In this document: piece by piece, positions 6,361-8,152 of the stretch
Position numbering within the stretch: position 1 is the stretch's first letter
Layout: the number at the start of each line of letters is the position of its first letter
Assembly: GCA_012512705.1 (NCBI GenBank)
Contig: JAAZDR010000082.1
Span: 1 to 8,152 of the forward strand
Direction of reading: 5' to 3'
Length of the DNA stretch: 8,152 nucleotides
DNA from: Bacillota bacterium
Lineage (GTDB): Bacteria; Bacillota; Dethiobacteria; DTU022; JAAZDR01
The notes under the pieces: generated by a model
Told to the model about the DNA's origin: nothing
What the model saw: only the letters and a program-made list of their open reading frames with translations
Databases searched by the model: none
Position numbers and translations under genes: made by a program

Positions 6361-7731
6361 ATGCACGATAAACTTTCTCAGCTGTGGACAGAGACAATGG
6401 CAGAAATTGAAAAAAAGTTAAGTAAGCCGAGTTATGAGACCTGGTTAAAAATGGCTAAACCAGTAGCCTTAAAAAATAACCAGCTAATCATTGAAGTCCC
6501 GAATTATTTCACACGTGACTGGATAGAGAAACGTTATAAATTAATGTTAGCCGAAATTTTGGCACAAAATTCACAAAAAAAGCTTGAAATTAAGTTTATT
6601 ACCCCTCAGTTGAGTACATTAAAAGACAGCTGCGATTATGATAATGACAGTAAAAATAACCTGGAGAACCTGATAAAAACAGGATTAAATGGGAAAAAAA
6701 ATGCTGTTGGTACCTGGCTGAATCCGAAATACACCTTTGACACTTTTGTTGTCGGCAATAGCAATCGTTTAGCACATGCTGCATCTCTTGCAGTAGCCGA
6801 AGCCCCTTCGAAAGCATACAACCCCCTATTTATTTACGGTGGTGTAGGTTTGGGCAAAACACACCTCATGCATGCAATTGGCCACTTTATACTCGAACAC
6901 AATCTAAACAGCCGTGTTGTATACCTCTCTTCAGAAAAATTTACGAATGAATTCATCAATGCTATTCGTGACAACAAAACTCTCCAATTTCGTAATAAAT
7001 ACCGTAATGTCGATGTATTGTTGATTGATGATATTCAGTTTCTAGCGGGTAAAGAACAGACGCAAGAAGAATTTTTTCATACATTTAACGCTTTACACGA
7101 AAACAGCAAACAGATCATTATCTCCAGTGACCGTCCACCCAAAGAAATTCCAACCCTTGAAGATCGACTTCGTTCTCGTTTTGAATGGGGATTAATTACT
7201 GATATTCATCCCCCAGATCTTGAAACCCGTATCGCTATCCTCTATAAAAAAGCAAAGCAAGAAGGAATTAAAGATCCTGATGATGTAATTACATACATCG
7301 CCAATAAAGTAACTACTAATATCCGTGAATTAGAAGGTTCATTTATTAGGGTGATTGCCTATTCTTCTCTAGCGGAAAGAAGCATAAATCTCGAGCTTGC
7401 CAAAGAGGCGCTGCAAAATGTATTAGTCGAACCACAGCAAAAAATAATTTCAATCAAGGATATTATTAACAAGACAGCTGCTTTTTTTGATTTGACTCCA
7501 GAAGATTTAAAAGGGAAAAAAAGGACTAAATCCATCGCCCATACGCGTCAGATAGCAATGTATCTCTGTCGCGAGCTGACTGATTTTTCTTTACCTAAAA
7601 TTGGAGAAGAATTTGGCGGCCGTGATCATACCACTGTAATGCATGCACACAAAAAAATTAACAAAGAAATTCAGCATAATAAAGAAACTCAGGAAATTGT
7701 GGATAAAATTAGCGAAAGCCTTAAAATATAG
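6361..7731 (+). CDS. dnaA: chromosomal replication initiator protein DnaA
   Basis: AAA+ initiator that binds DnaA boxes, melts the origin and recruits the helicase. The 456 residues contain all four domains. Domain I (about 1-82) starts [24 protein letters not shown]. Domain II is a short variable linker (about 83-118). Domain III has Walker A GGVGLGKT (160-167), Walker B VLLIDD (219-224), the arginine-finger region [11 protein letters not shown] (268-278) and sensor 2 near NIRELEGS (320-327). Domain IV is the box-binding helix-turn-helix with the signature [15 protein letters not shown] (419-433). The ATG at 6361 follows AGGGGG at good spacing and gives the normal N-terminus. DnaA-box clusters flank it on both sides, and one exact box lies inside its 3' end. 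The stop codon sits inside a small hairpin. Confidence 0.98.
   Translation: MHDKLSQLWTETMAEIEKKLSKPSYETWLKMAKPVALKNNQLIIEVPNYFTRDWIEKRYKLMLAEILAQNSQKKLEIKFITPQLSTLKDSCDYDNDSKNNLENLIKTGLNGKKNAVGTWLNPKYTFDTFVVGNSNRLAHAASLAVAEAPSKAYNPLFIYGGVGLGKTHLMHAIGHFILEHNLNSRVVYLSSEKFTNEFINAIRDNKTLQFRNKYRNVDVLLIDDIQFLAGKEQTQEEFFHTFNALHENSKQIIISSDRPPKEIPTLEDRLRSRFEWGLITDIHPPDLETRIAILYKKAKQEGIKDPDDVITYIANKVTTNIRELEGSFIRVIAYSSLAERSINLELAKEALQNVLVEPQQKIISIKDIINKTAAFFDLTPEDLKGKKRTKSIAHTRQIAMYLCRELTDFSLPKIGEEFGGRDHTTVMHAHKKINKEIQHNKETQEIVDKISESLKI
7698..7706 (-). promoter_or_regulatory. exact DnaA box inside the 3' end of dnaA
   Basis: TGTGGATAA (inverse of TTATCCACA) lies in the codons for the final EIVDKI segment of DnaA. 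It is 26 nt before the end of the gene and probably belongs functionally to the downstream origin cluster, although the coding sequence alone could produce it. Confidence 0.6.
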
Positions 7732-7738
7732 GCTTTTT
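7715..7738 (+). terminator. weak terminator-like hairpin over the dnaA stop
   Basis: AAAGCCT (7715-7721) pairs with AGGCTTT (7730-7736) around an 8-nt loop, with two more T after the stem. The dnaA stop (7729-7731) lies at the loop-stem border. Seven pairs and a short T-run make this a weak intrinsic terminator at best; partial read-through into dnaN is expected. Confidence 0.4.
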
Positions 7739-7741
7739 GCT

Positions 7742-7923
7742 TATGGATAAACCTGTGAGTAAATTATGAATAAGATGATAATAATTTACTGTTTTTAAAA
7801 TCTTGTCTGTTTCTTGTGGAGTATAAAGGCAAAATGTGGACAAGTATAAATCTTGTCAACAATATATTCACACAAAGAACTGCCATTTTTTTATGCTTGA
7901 TATACTTCTTAACATTATCCACA
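7742..7923. promoter_or_regulatory. oriC: downstream DnaA-box cluster of oriC (dnaA-dnaN spacer)
   Basis: One exact box, TTATCCACA (7915-7923, plus), is preceded by single-mismatch boxes at 7742-7750 (TATGGATAA), 7754-7762 (TGTGAGTAA), 7835-7843 (TGTGGACAA) and 7864-7872 (ATATTCACA). A weaker TGTGGAGTA lies at 7815-7823. The exact box points towards the AT-rich region before dnaN. With the cluster before dnaA this gives the two-part origin known from B. subtilis, in which unwinding happens on the dnaN side. Confidence 0.85.
7758..7796. repeat. 10-bp inverted repeat followed by a T-run
   Basis: AGTAAATTAT (7758-7767) and ATAATTTACT (7781-7790) are exact inverse complements with a 13-nt loop, and GTTTTT follows (7791-7796). 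The stem has only two G/C pairs. It may be a weak second terminator for dnaA or an origin structure; it overlaps the degenerate DnaA box at 7754-7762. Confidence 0.45.
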
Positions 7924-7927
7924 ACCA

Positions 7928-7939
7928 CTATTATTATTA
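7928..7939 (+). promoter_or_regulatory. DnaA-trio-like element
   Basis: Directly after the exact DnaA box at 7915-7923 and a 4-nt ACCA spacer, the top strand reads CTA-TTA-TTA-TTA. The opposite strand is therefore 3'-GAT-AAT-AAT-AAT-5', which fits the 3'-[G/A]A[T/A]-5' trio described for B. subtilis oriC, where DnaA grips one strand during melting. Position and orientation relative to the box also agree. Confidence 0.7.
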
Positions 7940-7996
7940 TGACGATCTATTACTTTATGATCATAATCATTATATTATGATATAGATATTATTTGT
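7929..7996. other. oriC: AT-rich DNA unwinding element of oriC
   Basis: These 68 bases are almost all A and T, starting at the trio element and ending just before the dnaN SD. A perfect 12-bp palindrome, TTATGATCATAA, lies at 7955-7966. An 8-bp inverted repeat, ATCATAAT/ATTATGAT, spans 7960-7981. Base composition and position after the last DnaA box make this the likely first-melting site. No convincing dnaN promoter was seen, so dnaN may be transcribed from dnaA. Confidence 0.75.
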
Positions 7997-8009
7997 TAGG
8001 AGGTAAAAA

Positions 8010-8152
8010 ATGCACTTTAAAGCAAATACAAGCATTCTAACTCAAAAGCTCGATATTATTGAAAAAGCAATACCCTCACGAACCACATTAGATATATTAG
8101 AAAATATTTTTGTTTCCGCTGCTAAAGATCAGTTAACTTTAATTTCTACTAA
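8010..8152 (+). CDS. dnaN: DNA polymerase III beta subunit (sliding clamp), 5' part only
   Basis: The product is the ring-shaped clamp that tethers the replicative polymerase to DNA. Only the first 47 codons are present. The translation begins MHFKANTSILTQKLDIIEKAIPSRTTLDILENIFVSA and matches the N-terminal clamp pattern: MKF-like start, an LxxxLxxxxxAIxSRTTLxIL core, then a strand ending in LTLIST. The SD AGGAGG (7998-8003) is perfect, 6 nt before the ATG at 8010. Being second after dnaA across the origin spacer is the standard arrangement. The gene continues past the right edge. Confidence 0.95.
   Translation, partial: MHFKANTSILTQKLDIIEKAIPSRTTLDILENIFVSAAKDQLTLIST

Noticed and set aside
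6383..6391. DnaA-box-like TGTGGACAG in the start of dnaA
   Set aside because: Two mismatches to the consensus, in coding sequence, and outside both clusters; too weak to call.
1..8152. Mobile elements, CRISPR arrays, tRNA or rRNA genes, defence genes
   Set aside because: I found no transposase, spaced direct repeats, cloverleaf or rRNA signature; every substantial coding frame is accounted for by the conserved origin gene set.

Overview
This window is a chromosomal replication-origin (oriC) neighbourhood with the gene order usual for Firmicutes. One block is read leftwards on the minus strand: rpmH, rnpA, yidD, yidC, jag, mnmE, mnmG, rsmG. A second block is read rightwards on the plus strand: dnaA, then the start of dnaN. 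The order, the low GC with AT-rich control regions, strong Shine-Dalgarno (SD) sites and a YidC without the large periplasmic domain all point to a low-GC Gram-positive of the Clostridia type. I cannot name the genus from the sequence.

Layout. 1-603: a decayed rsmG (minus), running off the left edge. 603-2504: mnmG. 2514-3917: mnmE. 3918-4005: spacer with a convincing intrinsic terminator. 4006-4635: jag/khpB. 4632-5288: yidC. 5319-5567: yidD, overlapping rnpA (5455-5874). 5918-6052: rpmH, followed by a 14-bp perfect hairpin. 6053-6360: divergent control region with the rpmH promoter, four DnaA boxes and the dnaA promoter. 6361-7731: dnaA. 7732-8009: second origin region with further DnaA boxes, a DnaA-trio-like element and an AT-rich unwinding region. 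8010-8152: 5' end of dnaN.

How the genes work together. DnaA binds both box clusters, probably represses its own promoter, and opens the duplex next to dnaN. rpmH (ribosomal protein L34), rnpA (RNase P protein), yidD/yidC (membrane protein insertion) and jag (RNA-binding KH/R3H protein) form the usual growth-linked operon. MnmE and MnmG together modify the wobble uridine of certain tRNAs. RsmG would methylate 16S rRNA at G527.

The window is mostly conserved housekeeping sequence and I see no new multi-gene system. The main anomaly is rsmG. Its family-matching start codon is ATT instead of ATG. A 1-nt frameshift follows the SAM-binding region. A perfect 16-bp tandem duplication near the left edge breaks the frame again. 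Secondary points are a G-to-D change in the KTGTPPR motif of MnmG, an rnpA tail overprinted on yidD, attenuator-like hairpins inside the leftward operon, and a B. subtilis-like DnaA-trio.
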